From Persicaria tinctoria (taxonomy: Eukaryota > Streptophyta > Magnoliopsida > Caryophyllales > Polygonaceae), in NCBI GenBank assembly GCA_037127255.1, contig JBANSL010000004.1:8680001-8744000 (forward strand): a stretch of 64,000 nt of DNA, read 5' to 3'. Below the pieces are notes generated by a model. That model saw only the letters and a list, made by a program, of their open reading frames with translations. It was not told where the DNA came from and made no database searches. Shown one piece after another: positions 1 through 9,933 of this stretch; position 1 is the stretch's first letter, and each line of letters opens with the position of its first letter. A program made the translations under genes and the position numbers.

Positions 1-98
1 AATAACAACCGTATAAACATGTGGTAGTCCCATTTTGGCTATAAGAACCGGTGTTTAGTACCGCAAAGAAACATCATACGAATCAAAACAATCAAATC

Positions 99-533
99 AT
101 GGTTAGAATAGCTGAGTTTCAAGGTGAGACAGAGATGGGTGTGTCATACAAAATAATACGCGATAAGCGGTGGTGTCAAACGTTCCCTTGCTGTCTTGCT
201 CACGTTGTCTGCTACAAAGGCGTTGAAGGCGACAGATACGCTCTATCGGAGCCGGTTGAACTGGCGTGTCTGAGAGGTCACCAATTACACGTTGAGGACC
301 CCGAGTCATACTACCACGAGGTGGTTGAGGCAATCAAATGCGCAATCAGCGACCTATTCAGCGATGTCAGGCTACACTGCGCACTTGAGATTGCAAGGTT
401 CACTGTCGACAACGCCGTTCGTCCAGCGAACGACAGAGTGAAGAAGTACGCATTCAACCACATTGAGATCCAGATTAGCCCGCGTATTCTCGAGGAGTCA
501 GTAGGTAGTTGTAGACTTGATAGAGCCTCCTGA
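99..533 (+). CDS. Unrecognised small gene A of the MULE-like block, 144 aa
   Basis: I do not recognise this protein. The frame is open from a GTG at 51, but the first ATG is at 99, giving 144 residues. The N-terminal half has the cysteine-rich patch FPCCLAHVVC. The C-terminal half looks helical and ends in ILEESVGSC. A diverged paralogue lies on the minus strand (9803-9557 joined to 1042-801), with matches at the PCC patch, at the ARFTVDNAVRPAN region and at the EESVGSC end. Conservation of reading frame between two diverged copies argues that both were real coding genes. Copies A and B converge on the 534-800 spacer. I infer an accessory gene of the MULE; no function can be assigned. Confidence 0.55.
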   Translation: MVRIAEFQGETEMGVSYKIIRDKRWCQTFPCCLAHVVCYKGVEGDRYALSEPVELACLRGHQLHVEDPESYYHEVVEAIKCAISDLFSDVRLHCALEIARFTVDNAVRPANDRVKKYAFNHIEIQISPRILEESVGSCRLDRAS

Positions 534-800
534 AGTTTACTCTGTTGTATGGAAAACGAACATTGTACAGATTTTCATCTCTGTGCATTCTGTGGATAGA
601 CCCTTTGCAAGAATATCCATCAATAGAGTAGGAACCAAGTTTGTGTAAAATCATTATGTAGAATCCGTTTAATAACCTATGTATCACCGCATGTGTAATG
701 CAAATGATTTATCAGCGAAATATAATTACTGGTATAACTTGTGACCGGATAAATTTACTATAAATGATACACAACAATTTAGGACACGACAACATTTTAC
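534..800. other. Spacer between convergent genes A and B
   Basis: No coding signal is seen. One degenerate copy of the 18-bp palindrome begins at 686 (ACCGCATGTGTAATGCAA). The spacer probably holds the 3' ends of both converging transcripts. Confidence 0.4.
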
Positions 801-1047
801 CTATGGTACATAACAACTACCAACCGACTCCTCTACATTGCTCGGCAAAATGTGAATATGCATTCGGTGAAATGAGTACTTTCGAAGCTTTGTGTTTGCA
901 CGCCGCACGACTTTTTCCACGGTGTATCTTGCCACCTGCGTTGCATTGGCCAATCCGAAGTTGGAGAAAAAGTCGCTAACAAGCTCCGTAATTGCCTCCG
1001 TCGCGTGAATATAATATGCTGCAGGGTTATCCCTATACGAGTACGGC
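801..1047 (-). pseudogene. Gene B, 3' half (paralogue of gene A), cut by the Gypsy insertion
   Basis: This minus-strand frame, ending in a TAG at 801-803, encodes a stretch alignable with the C-terminal half of gene A: YYIHATEAITELVSDFFSNF, then ARYTVEKVVRRAN, then VEESVGSC. Its 5' half is at 9557-9803. The break falls exactly at the retrotransposon boundary, with the duplicated ACGGC at 1043-1047 and 9557-9561. Before the insertion, B was one gene. Protein-level similarity to A with low DNA similarity indicates an old duplication. Function unknown. Confidence 0.6.
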
Positions 1048-2474
1048 TGATAGCATCCATTTAGGTAGGCATAATAGGTTGCATTTAGCTTAGTTATGAT
1101 GCATATCATGCATGGTTTAAGTATGATTTGCATATTAGTTCTCTATGTTGTCGGAGTCGGAATCTACACACTTTTATTGATTATTTCAGGTAATGGTGGA
1201 TTCGAGGAGGAGACATGAGTTGATAACGCATTGGATGAGAATGTCTAGTTGATCGAATGAGCTTACATGAAAATCTCAAGAGGTCCTGAGAAGAAGAAGC
1301 GAACCCAAACGAAGAACAAGTCTGCAGAAGTTGTCGCTAGACACGCTGAACTTGTTTTGCACTTTCTGGAGGCCTCGATTGTCCGATCGACTATTATGAC
1401 CATGCGTTGGAAAGCTCTTTCAGAGAGCTACAACTTTCACGTTGACGTCGAGGGCTGATTCAAGACGGATTTTCCGTGAAAGACCAATGCAGCGGCCGCC
1501 GCATGGTGTGCAGCGGCCGCCGCCAGGACCGTTGCAAAAACAATGTTGATGCTGCGGCCGCCGCATCTGCCGCCAACGCGGAAACGCACCGTTTTGATTA
1601 AAAACCCTAGATGCCTTTTTGGTTTGTGTTGATGGCCGACTTTGGGATGATACAAAAGGCCATTTTTTAGTTATTTTTGATTACTTCCATTCTATTCTTT
1701 CTTCCATTAGACACTTGAGAGATTTTGAGCTATGTCTTCCATGAGGAACTAAACTCATCTATTCTGCCTGCAATTTGAAGCTTTATTCGGATTAATTGTG
1801 AGTTTCTAATTCTCGCTCCTTGTTTCCTATATTTGAATGCTTCAACTTCTTTGTGCTTGATTGATTATTGTTTTGTTCTATCTTGTCTGGCCAACTTGTT
1901 AGATCAATTCAATCGCTAAGGTTTTGTAGATTCCTGATTGTGAACCTTAACCTAAGTGGCAAACTTGTTCCTTTAGGGCTGATTGAACTAATTAAATGAG
2001 TAGGAAGTTGAATGTGTTGTTAAATCCTTCTTTAGGGACTGCAAATACCTTGGCTAATCTCTGAACTTAAAGCTATCAATTGGGTTAAATCCTTCTTTAG
2101 GGACTGTTCGATTGATAAGGGTTTCTAGGACTGATTGGACTAGTAACTATATTAGGTCGGGACAAGGGCATTCATAGGAAACTGAATAGGACGAGAAGAA
2201 GTTACAAGGATCGCTTCAATCCAATAAAGTAGAAAATTGTAGGTAGAATTGCTTCTCTCACTTGTCTAAAACAAATTCATTTACTCTGCGTTCGTTACTT
2301 TGCTTTGATAAAAGGCAAAACTTTCACACTAAAACCCCCCTTGGTTACTTAATTGGCATTAAAATCATTCTTGAGTTATAATTTTCCCTGTGGATCGACC
2401 TCTTGCTTATTGCTATACTTGCTATAGGTTTGAGTTTTCTTTGGCGGAATCAACGACAGGTTTTCCCTCCGTCA
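1048..2474 (+). repeat. 5' LTR of the Gypsy-type element
   Basis: The sequence matches 6561-7917 followed by 9461-9556. It begins TGATAGCATCC and ends CCCTCCGTCA. Around 1490-1570 it carries a GC-rich block with repeated GCGGCCGC palindromes. The short frame at 1267-1458 recurs in the other LTR and is not a gene. Confidence 0.9.
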
Positions 2475-2478
2475 AATT

Positions 2479-2496
2479 TGGCGCCGTTGCCGGGGA
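2479..2496 (+). other. Primer-binding site, tRNA-Asp type
   Basis: TGGCGCCGTTGCCGGGGA lies 4 bp inside the 5' LTR. It is complementary to the 3' end of plant tRNA-Asp, a primer typical of Athila/Tat-like Gypsy elements. Confidence 0.85.
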
Positions 2497-2601
2497 TTTT
2501 TATTTAATTCTTGTGTGTTTTTAGTGTTGATCTTGGTGTGGACCGTCTTATAGGGTCCATACCTGTGCTACTAATTCTTCTCTGTAGAAAGCATTGCAGA
2601 G

Positions 2602-4029
2602 ATGGCGAACGACGCAAATCGTACTCTAAAGGAGCTTTCTGCTCCTGATCTGGCACAGCAACCCCTGGCAATCCAATTCCCTGCGCTAGCAGAAGGAGTC
2701 AACTTTGAGTTGAAGTTTGGGGTAGTTCATCTTCTACCCAAATTCCATGGGTTGAGTGGGGAGGACCCCCACAAGCATCTGTCTGAATTCCATAGGGTGG
2801 TTGTTGGGATGAAACCAGAGAATGTAACTGAAGAGCAAATCAAGCTGAGAGCTTTTCCCTTCTCTTTGAAGAATGATGCAAATGAATGGTTCTTCTATCT
2901 ACCACCTGACTCTATTTCTACTTGGGCTGAGATGAAGAGAGTCTTCCTAGAGATGTACTTCCATGCAACAAAGCTAAATGCTTTGAAAAGATTAATCAGC
3001 AGCATTGAGCAGTACGCTACGGAGTCTATTCATGAGTACTTTGAGCGTTTCAAGAAACTCTGCGCTAGCTGCCCATGCCATGGGTACTCTCAGAAGGATC
3101 TGGTTCTCTTGTTGTTCAATGGGCTTACTGATGGAGAGCGCAAAACAGTGAATTCCTGTTGTGGGGGAAACATGCTGAATAAGACGCCTGCTGCAGCTTG
3201 GGAAGTGTTTAAGGAGCTCTCTGAGGGCTCTAGGCAGTTCAACAAGAGCACTCATGCTAGAGGTGTACATGCTATTGATGCCCCAGTGGTTGCATTACAG
3301 ACTGATATGGCAGAGATGAAAGAGATGCTCAAGAAGCTGGTAGTTGACAGAGCATCTCAGCAGTTGAAAGCATGTGAAACCTACAACGATCCATCCCACC
3401 CTATGGATATGTACTCAACTTTGCAAGATCCTAGTGTTGAGTTGAATGCAATTGGGAATTTTGCTCCACAAAGGCCTAGGCAAGGCAACTTTGGTAATCC
3501 TGGGTACTTCAACAATAATAACTACAATGGAGGTTATCAGCAGGGTAATGGTTATGGCAACTACCAAGAACCTTTCAATCAGCAAGGGGGGCAACAAGCA
3601 AGGCCCCACCAACAATTTGAACCTCGACAGGGAGGCCAACCACACTTCAATGAGGCTATTGAGGATCCAATACAAAAATTGTCACGGTTGGTCTTGAAGG
3701 TTGAGAAACAACAATCAGACCGGATCACAAATTTGGAGAATCAACTGAGTCAGCTCATTCAAGTCTTGAGTGCGAAGGAGGCAAACGATTCAGGGAAGCT
3801 TCCATCGCAAACGGTTGAGAATCCTAAGGAGAATGTCAGTGCTATAATGCTTAGAAGTGGCAAGGAACTGGTTGTCACAAATCAAAAGGACGATGAGGAG
3901 ATAATGGACGAGGAGATAGAGATTGTTGAAGACGAAAACGGCCAAACCAGCGTGCGGCGGCCGCAACACCCATGCGGCGCCCGCCGCCAGGGACGGCATT
4001 CTTGCGGCGCCCGCCGCAGGCAATCCTAA
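2602..4029 (+). CDS. gag: Gag polyprotein of the Gypsy-type element
   Basis: The frame gives 475 residues. Residues about 50-185 form a retrotransposon Gag (capsid) domain, including the FSLKNDANEWFFYLP and YFERFKKLCASCPCHGY segments. A Gly/Asn/Gln-rich stretch follows at about 290-340 and a coiled-coil-like segment at about 360-395. A CCHC zinc knuckle is recognisable at residues 258-271, but the second and fourth ligands are Tyr (Cys258, Tyr261, His266, Tyr271). The frame runs out in a GC-rich tandem repeat at 4029, and the protease continues in another frame. Gag would form the virus-like particle in the cytoplasm. The ORF is otherwise uninterrupted. Confidence 0.88.
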   Translation: MANDANRTLKELSAPDLAQQPLAIQFPALAEGVNFELKFGVVHLLPKFHGLSGEDPHKHLSEFHRVVVGMKPENVTEEQIKLRAFPFSLKNDANEWFFYLPPDSISTWAEMKRVFLEMYFHATKLNALKRLISSIEQYATESIHEYFERFKKLCASCPCHGYSQKDLVLLLFNGLTDGERKTVNSCCGGNMLNKTPAAAWEVFKELSEGSRQFNKSTHARGVHAIDAPVVALQTDMAEMKEMLKKLVVDRASQQLKACETYNDPSHPMDMYSTLQDPSVELNAIGNFAPQRPRQGNFGNPGYFNNNNYNGGYQQGNGYGNYQEPFNQQGGQQARPHQQFEPRQGGQPHFNEAIEDPIQKLSRLVLKVEKQQSDRITNLENQLSQLIQVLSAKEANDSGKLPSQTVENPKENVSAIMLRSGKELVVTNQKDDEEIMDEEIEIVEDENGQTSVRRPQHPCGARRQGRHSCGARRRQS

Positions 4030-5125
4030 CGCCCATGCGGCGCCCGCCGCCAGGGACTGCATTCTTGCGGCGCCCGCCGCAGGCAATCCCACCGCCAATT
4101 CCGACCCTGGTACGTTCTTCTCCCCTCTTTCTTCTTCTCTCCCTCTTTCTCCTCCCTCTTCTTCTCCCTTACCTATGGAGACTCCAAAGCCCATTCCGCC
4201 CTTCCCGGAAGCCCTAAAGGATACACGAAGGTATGAGAACGATAGGGAGATCTTTGAGACGTTCAAAAAATGCGAGATAAATATTCCTTTACTCAAATTA
4301 ATTAAGAGCATTCCTAGATATGCTAAATTTTTGAAGGAATTGTGCACCATCAAGAAGAAGCAAAGACTGAAAAAGAAGGAAAAGGTAAGCTTGAATGAAA
4401 ATGTCTCTGCTATGTTACAAAGGAAATTGCCTGAAAAATGTGGAGATCCAGGTATGTTTACAATTCCATGTGCAATTGGGAATACTAGATTCAAACAAGC
4501 CATGCTAGATCTAGGAGCCTCAATTAATGTTATTTCCTATAACATGTACATGTCTTTGGGTTTGGGTGCTCTGACTGAGACTGGGGTTACAGTGCAACTT
4601 GCTGATCGATCACAAATCAGGCCAAGAGGCGTTGTTGAAGATGTTTTAGTTATGGTGGATGATTTGTTTTTCCCTGTTGATTTCTTTGTTTTAGATATGG
4701 AGCAGGGAGCCCCTGAAACACCCATTATACTAGGAAGACCATTCCTGAAAACTGCGAAAACGAAAATTGATTGTTGTGAGGGTCTATTGACTATAGAGTT
4801 TGATGGAAGAAAGATAGAATTCTCTCTCTTTAATCATGCTAAGCTTTCTCCTGAAAATTCTTTAGATATGCCTATTTCTGACAATATTGATCGCACCAAT
4901 AATTTTCGTGATTTGTTAGAGACACCTAAGGAACGTAGTTTATGGAAATTTGACCCTCCTAACGAATTGAAACCTTTTGTGATTTCAGGACAACCCCCAG
5001 GCATAGCTCAAGGAGAGAAGCTGAGGGTCATGGATGACAGCTTGGACAGAAAGCTACACCTTTCAAGGGTGCCCGCATGTGTCAATGAGATGACTGGTGT
5101 TGGTGACCCTGGTGGAGTAACCTAG
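3923..5125 (+). CDS. pro: Aspartic protease region of the Gypsy-type element
   Basis: This frame (+1 relative to gag) overlaps the end of gag by about 100 bp. After an Ala/Pro-rich repeat it encodes a spacer and then a retropepsin-like domain. The catalytic motif is DLGASINV and the later conserved element is IILGRPFL. The protease would process Gag. It ends at 5125 with no RT after it. In related elements gag and protease are usually one frame, so either a programmed shift or a mutational frameshift lies in the GC-rich repeat. The ATG at 3923 is only the first in the open frame and is probably not a real start. Confidence 0.8.
   Translation: MLKTKTAKPACGGRNTHAAPAARDGILAAPAAGNPNAHAAPAARDCILAAPAAGNPTANSDPGTFFSPLSSSLPLSPPSSSPLPMETPKPIPPFPEALKDTRRYENDREIFETFKKCEINIPLLKLIKSIPRYAKFLKELCTIKKKQRLKKKEKVSLNENVSAMLQRKLPEKCGDPGMFTIPCAIGNTRFKQAMLDLGASINVISYNMYMSLGLGALTETGVTVQLADRSQIRPRGVVEDVLVMVDDLFFPVDFFVLDMEQGAPETPIILGRPFLKTAKTKIDCCEGLLTIEFDGRKIEFSLFNHAKLSPENSLDMPISDNIDRTNNFRDLLETPKERSLWKFDPPNELKPFVISGQPPGIAQGEKLRVMDDSLDRKLHLSRVPACVNEMTGVGDPGGVT
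3971..4096 (+). repeat. 63-bp GC-rich tandem duplication at the gag/pro junction
   Basis: Two 63-bp units (3971-4033 and 4034-4096) each contain CATGCGGCGCCCGCCGCC. In the protease frame each encodes 21 residues such as HAAPAARDGILAAPAAGNP. The repeat is in frame with itself and similar in motif to the GC block of the LTRs. Confidence 0.85.
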
Positions 5126-6546
5126 GCCAATCAAGGGCCAATACGTCGAGCCAAAGGCTTGAAACAAAGGCGCTTCTCGGGAGCCAACCCGAGGTAAGTT
5201 TTGTTTGTTTTTTTTTCTTTCTTTCTTTCCTTTTTCTTTTCCTTCACTCTGATTATATTTGATTTAATTTTGTTGTCTTTATTGTTTCATTGAGGACAAT
5301 GAAAACTTTAAGTGTGGGGGAGAAGAATTCTGTATATAGATGCATATAGGAGATCATATTTAAATATGCATATAGGAGATCATATTTAAATTTTTGCACC
5401 ATGTTTAATTTATTTCATTTTTTTTATTAATTTCTTGTTTATTTTCGTAATTAAAAAAAAATTCAATTCAAAAATCCCAAAAATAAGCATGCATTGCATA
5501 CATATGTGTTATTCAAATACCCATCTTGCTTAGTTTGTCCTCTATTTTAAATTTCAAGCATGATTCATAAAAATCCCATGGAGTTCTGGATGTTTTGATT
5601 ATTGTCTTTATTTGATTTTTGTGGAACATGAGCTAGCAAATATAATTGAGCATGTATGATTGAGCTAAAGTATGATCGAAGTCCTAAAAACATGACCCTG
5701 TGAGAATGTTTGGCCTTATTTGAATTCTTTTGCTCAATTGTGTGAATTACTCACCTAATGTTGCTACCTCTTGGCATTGACTGCAATATCTATTTTTGAA
5801 GACCGATGCACATGTTTGATTGCTTGCGGAGTTTATATTATAGTTTGAGTCTTTTTGTATAAATTTATGCATACTTAGTGAATAAGGTGGCAATGGTTGA
5901 TGCACTGAGTAACCGTGTCTACGCATGACACCCATGGGTATGATTCGCGCAAAAAGGTGTTGAAAACTATCCACTAGGAAAGAAAGCTTGACCATTGAGT
6001 AACCAGGTTCATTCATGACACCCATGTTTGCAACTTGCGTCAAAAGGTGTTCAAGTGGACTTCATCATATTAGTAGGTAGATGTGTTGATAGACCGGGGC
6101 CATTCATGACACCTGTGTTTGCGCCTCGCGTAAGGAAAGCACCAAGGCAAGAAAAAAAGAAAAAAAAAGAGAAGAAAAGAAAACAAAAGAAAAAAAAATT
6201 GTTGTTGCATTTTATTTTCTTTATTGTGTCCCGCAAGTAATGACATTTTGGTAGAGAATTGGTGATATGGTGGTCAATGTCTATGAGCTTAGTGCATTTT
6301 TGATTGAGTTGAGAGTTGTACCTTAAAGCCTAAACACATGAGTGAAACACATATTTCTGGTGAGGTTGGATGATGTCTACTTCTAAGCTTTGATCACTAG
6401 AATACATGCTATGACGTTTGTTTGCTTGACTTATGTTTTCACTTGCTATGATGTTGCTTTTGATGAGGTTGAAACTTGAAGGGATTTCCTGTGGGATGCG
6501 TTGATTCATGTTCATTATATCATTGCTTGAGGACAAGCAAAGGTTA
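5126..6546 (+). other. 3' internal region of the Gypsy-type element, no pol
   Basis: No RT, RNase H or integrase coding is visible. There is a 26-bp direct tandem duplication at 5340-5391. Three degenerate copies of a block containing CATGACACC followed by a GCG-rich tail lie at about 5905, 5996 and 6088, spaced about 91 bp apart. A polypurine-like string TTAAGTGTGGGGGAG occurs at 5309-5323, duplicating the real polypurine tract 1.2 kb further on. Confidence 0.7.
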
Positions 6547-6560
6547 AGTGTGGGGGAGTT
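6547..6560 (+). other. Polypurine tract
   Basis: AGTGTGGGGGAGTT lies immediately 5' of the 3' LTR. This is the plus-strand priming site typical of this Gypsy type. Confidence 0.8.
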
Positions 6561-7917
6561 TGATAGCATCCATTTAGGTAGGCATAATAGGTTGCATTTA
6601 GCTTAGTTATGATGCATATCATTCATGGTTTAAGTATGATTTGCATATTAGTTCTCTATGTTGTCGGAGTCGGAATCTACACACTTTTATTGATTATTTC
6701 AGGTAATCGTGGATTCGAGGAGGAGACATGAGTTGATAACGCATTGGATGAGAATATCTAGTTGATCGAATGAGCTTACATGAAAATCTTAAGAGGTCCT
6801 GAGAAGAAGAAGCGAACCCAAACGAAGAACAAGTCTGCAGAAGTTGTCGCCAGACACGCTGAACTTGTTTTGCACTTTCTGGAGGCCTCGATTGTCCGAT
6901 CGACTATTATGACCATGCGTTGGAAAACTCTTTCAGAGAGCTACAACTTTCACGTTGACAACGAGGGCTGATTCAAGACGGATTTTCCGTGAAAGACCAA
7001 TGCATCGGCCGCCGCATGGTGTGCAGCGGCCGCCGCCAGGACCGTTGCAAAAACAATGTTGATGCTGCGGCCGCAGCATACATGCGGCGGCCGCCGCATC
7101 TGCCGCCAACGCGGAAACGCACCGTTTTGATTAAAAACCCTAGATGCCTTTTTGGTTTGTGTTGATGGCCGACTTTGGGATGATACAAAAGGCCACTTTT
7201 TAGTTATTTTTGATTACTTCCATTCTATTCTTTCTTCCATTAGACACTTGAGAGATTTTGAGCTATTTCTTCCATGAGGAACTAAACTCATCTATTCTGC
7301 CTGCAATTTGAAGCTTTATTCGGATTGATTGTGAGTTTCTAATTCTCGCTCCTTGTTTCCTATATTTGAATGCTTCAACTTCTTTGTGCTTGATTGATTA
7401 TTGTTTTGTTCTATCTTGTCTGGCCAACTTGTTAGATCAATTCAATCGCTAAGGTTTTGTAGATTCCTGATTGGGAACCTTAACCTAAGTGGCAAACTTG
7501 TTCCTTTAGGGCTGATTGAACTAATTGAATGAGTAGAAAGTTGAGTGTGTTGTTAAATCCTTCTTTAGGGACTGCAAATACCTTGGCTAATCTCTGAACT
7601 TAAAGCTATCAATTGGGTTAAATCCTTCTTTAGGGACTGTTCGATTGATAAGGGTTTCTAGGACTGATTGGACTAGTAACTATATTAGGTCGGGACAAGG
7701 GCATTCATAGGAAACTGAATAGGACGAGAAGAAGTTACAAGGATCGCTTCAATCCAATAAAATGGAAAATTGTAGGTAGAATTGCTTCTCTCACTTGTCT
7801 AAAACAAATTCATTTACTCTGCGTTCGTTACTTTGCTTTGATAAAAGGCAAAACTTTCACACTAAACCCCCCCCCCCCCTTGGTTACTTAATTGGCATTA
7901 AAATCATTCTTGAGTTA
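6561..7917 (+). repeat. 3' LTR of the Gypsy-type element, first part
   Basis: The sequence is nearly identical to the 5' LTR, with about 22 extra GC-rich bases near 7070-7090 and a longer C-run at 7866-7879. It is interrupted at 7917 by the solo LTR and resumes at 9461. Confidence 0.9.
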
Positions 7918-9455
7918 TGACAGGCCTAAAGTCGTTATGCCAAATCAAAGTAAATTCCTAAGATGCAAACTATAACAAGTATAGTAGGTAAGTTAGGGTC
8001 GAACCCACAGGGAAACAGAATCAATTGTAAGAGCAAGTATTATTACCCAAAAGTAACTGATTAAAGGGGGAGTTTTGTGTGTGAGTAATAGTGACAGAAC
8101 AAGTTGCAAGTAAAGGTTGCGAATATATGACGGAAAGGTATCACACCAGGTAATTATCCGCACAACAATTGAGATGGTTCATCATCGCATTCTATGAATC
8201 TCAAGTTCTAATGTCCAGTAATTGTTCTCAATTCAGATCGTGTAATAGCTTTTAGTCCTACCAGTCCTAAAAGCACTTATCACCAAATTACAAGGGAAAA
8301 CCTTCACCAAATAATAAAGCAATAGCATTCAAACATGAATTATAATGAGATACAAGCGATTCTAACAACCCGTTAAAATAGCCTGTAATCGAATCTCCCT
8401 CACAATCTACCACCAGCAACCGCGTATGGAGATTGTGTTTGCTACAATGAATCTACAACCCCAAACCTGGAATTGGAAACCCTAGCAATATGACTAGTAT
8501 CGATAAACCTAGGTGATCAATCCAGATAAATCAATAATAAGCAATCAAGCAATAAGCTCAGGAGATCGAAACAATTAACAAAGGACGAACAAGAGTAGAA
8601 TACTCACAACCAAATCAATTGAAGGCTTCAAAGAACCAAGTGCAACAAAGGAGAGTTAGTTCTCCATAGGGGTTTGTGAGATGATGAAAAGGGAAAATAC
8701 GTCTCTGGAAAATAACCTCCTTCATTCTCTACTGCCTTCTCGGCCTATATAACCTAATAAAATCGGGTTTAACATCCCGTACAAATATAATAATAAAATA
8801 TAAAAACTAAAAGGATAGACAGAATCGGATAAGAATCCGACTCCAGGACTGACGCGGGCGCGCCAAGTGCAGCGCGGGCGCGCCATCTTGGATTTGCTTC
8901 TTCTGTCTGGTTCATCAGCGCGGCCACTTCCTCCTTGCAGCGTGGTCGCGTCGGGTAGCAGCGCGGGCGCGCCAGGTGCAGCGCGGCCGCGTCAAGTTGC
9001 AGCGCGGGCACGTCATTGGTTTTTCCCGAAAATTCCGTCTCGAATTAGCTTTCGACGTCAACATGAAAGTTGTAGCTCTCTGAAAGAGCTTTCCAACGCA
9101 TGGTCATAATAGTCGATCAGACAACCGAGGCCTCCAGAAAGTGCAAAACAAGTTCAGCATGTCTGGCGACAATTTCTGCAGACTTGTTCTTCGTTTAGGT
9201 TCGCTTCTTCTTCTCAGGACCTCTTGAGATCTTCATGTAAGCTTCTTCGATCAACTAGACATTCTCATCAAATGCGTTATCAACTCATGTCTTCTCCTCG
9301 GATCTACCATTACCTGAAATAATCAATAAAAGCGTGTAGATTCCGACTCCGACAACATAGAGAACTAATATGCAAATCATGCTTAATCCATCCATGAAAT
9401 GCATCTTAACTAAGCTAAATGCAACCTATTATGCCTACCTAAATGCATGCTATCA
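7918..9455 (-). repeat. Solo LTR of a related Gypsy subfamily, minus strand
   Basis: Read on the minus strand it begins TGATAGCATGCATTTAGG at 9455 and ends GGCCTGTCA at 7918. It is flanked by AGTTA at 7913-7917 and 9456-9460. Its first about 450 bases are clearly related to the host LTR, and the rest is diverged. At 8850-9010 it has GGGCGCGCC repeats where the host LTR has GCGGCCGC repeats. There is no internal region, so it arose by LTR-LTR recombination. The short frames here are not genes. Confidence 0.88.
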
Positions 9456-9460
9456 AGTTA

Positions 9461-9556
9461 TAATTTTCCCTGTGGATCGACCTCTTGCTTATTGCTATAC
9501 TTGCTATAGGTTTGAGTTTTCTTTGGCGGAATCAACGACAGGTTTTCCCTCCGTCA
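9461..9556 (+). repeat. 3' LTR of the Gypsy-type element, last part
   Basis: This matches the last 96 bases of the 5' LTR (2379-2474), followed by the target duplication ACGGC at 9557-9561. Confidence 0.9.
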
Positions 9557-9803
9557 ACGGCCTTGTCATGCGGACATCCTCGTAAGTCACTCCTTCAACG
9601 CACTCGAGGTCCACTGAATCGGAAACTCTTGCTGTATCGCGTTCTTCGCACACAACTTGGCAAAGACAGCACGGCCATCCCGTCGAGCTTTTGTGCTGAC
9701 AGTTGCACAATATATCGTCAGTTGCCGTACGAAAAGTTTCGACTGTAAGTCAAAACCTGCTGCCCGATCTTGTCTCCGCTTCATACACTTTGGTAGTTGC
9801 CAT
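9557..9803 (-). pseudogene. Gene B, 5' half (paralogue of gene A)
   Basis: On the minus strand an ATG at 9803 starts a frame matching gene A: an AETRSG segment like GETEMG, and WPCCLCQVVC like FPCCLAHVVC, followed by a segment aligned to SEPVELACLRG. An in-frame TGA occurs about 17 codons in, and about 12 extra codons sit before the PCC patch, so there may be a short intron or simple decay. The coding sequence continues at 1042-801 after the retrotransposon. Three copies of the 18-bp palindrome lie 61-130 bp upstream. Confidence 0.6.
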
Positions 9804-9863
9804 GGTAGTTATGTTGTACTGATAGTCCCAACCAATCCGCTTTTATAGTTTTATTTTAACCCC

Positions 9864-9933
9864 ACCGCATGTCTATGCGGCATATGCATACCGCATGTCC
9901 ATTCGGTATATGCATACCGCATGGTCATTCGGT
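9864..9933 (+). promoter_or_regulatory. Cluster 1 of the 18-bp palindrome (3 copies)
   Basis: Copies at 9864-9881, 9890-9907 and 9916-9933 fit ACCGCATGNNNATNCGGT. They are spaced 26 bp start to start, about 2.5 helical turns. They lie directly upstream of the minus-strand ATG of gene B at 9803, where an operator or enhancer would be. Confidence 0.6.

Larger units (their letters stand above)
1048..9556 (+). mobile_element. Non-autonomous Ty3/Gypsy-type LTR element (Gag-protease only)
   Basis: The element has LTRs at 1048-2474 and 6561-7917 plus 9461-9556, TG...CA ends and a 5-bp target duplication ACGGC. Inside are a tRNA-Asp primer-binding site, gag, an aspartic protease and a polypurine tract. 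No reverse transcriptase, RNase H or integrase is seen between 5126 and 6560. The gag-protease type and the tRNA-Asp primer suggest the Athila/Tat side of Gypsy. Mobility would need enzymes in trans, as proposed for gag-only terminal-repeat elements. The LTRs differ by roughly 1-2% by eye plus a short GC-rich indel, so the insertion is fairly recent. A solo LTR is nested in its 3' LTR. Confidence 0.88.

Noticed and set aside
1267..1655. Short frames in the 5' LTR (and their copies at 6780-7188)
   Set aside because: They repeat identically in both LTRs, show no protein family, and lie in regulatory sequence.
4100..5125. Aspartic protease as a host gene
   Set aside because: It lies inside the LTR element right after gag and has the retroelement DLGAS type.
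8769..9109. Frames in the GC-rich part of the solo LTR
   Set aside because: They result from the GGGCGCGCC repeat composition; no conserved protein pattern.
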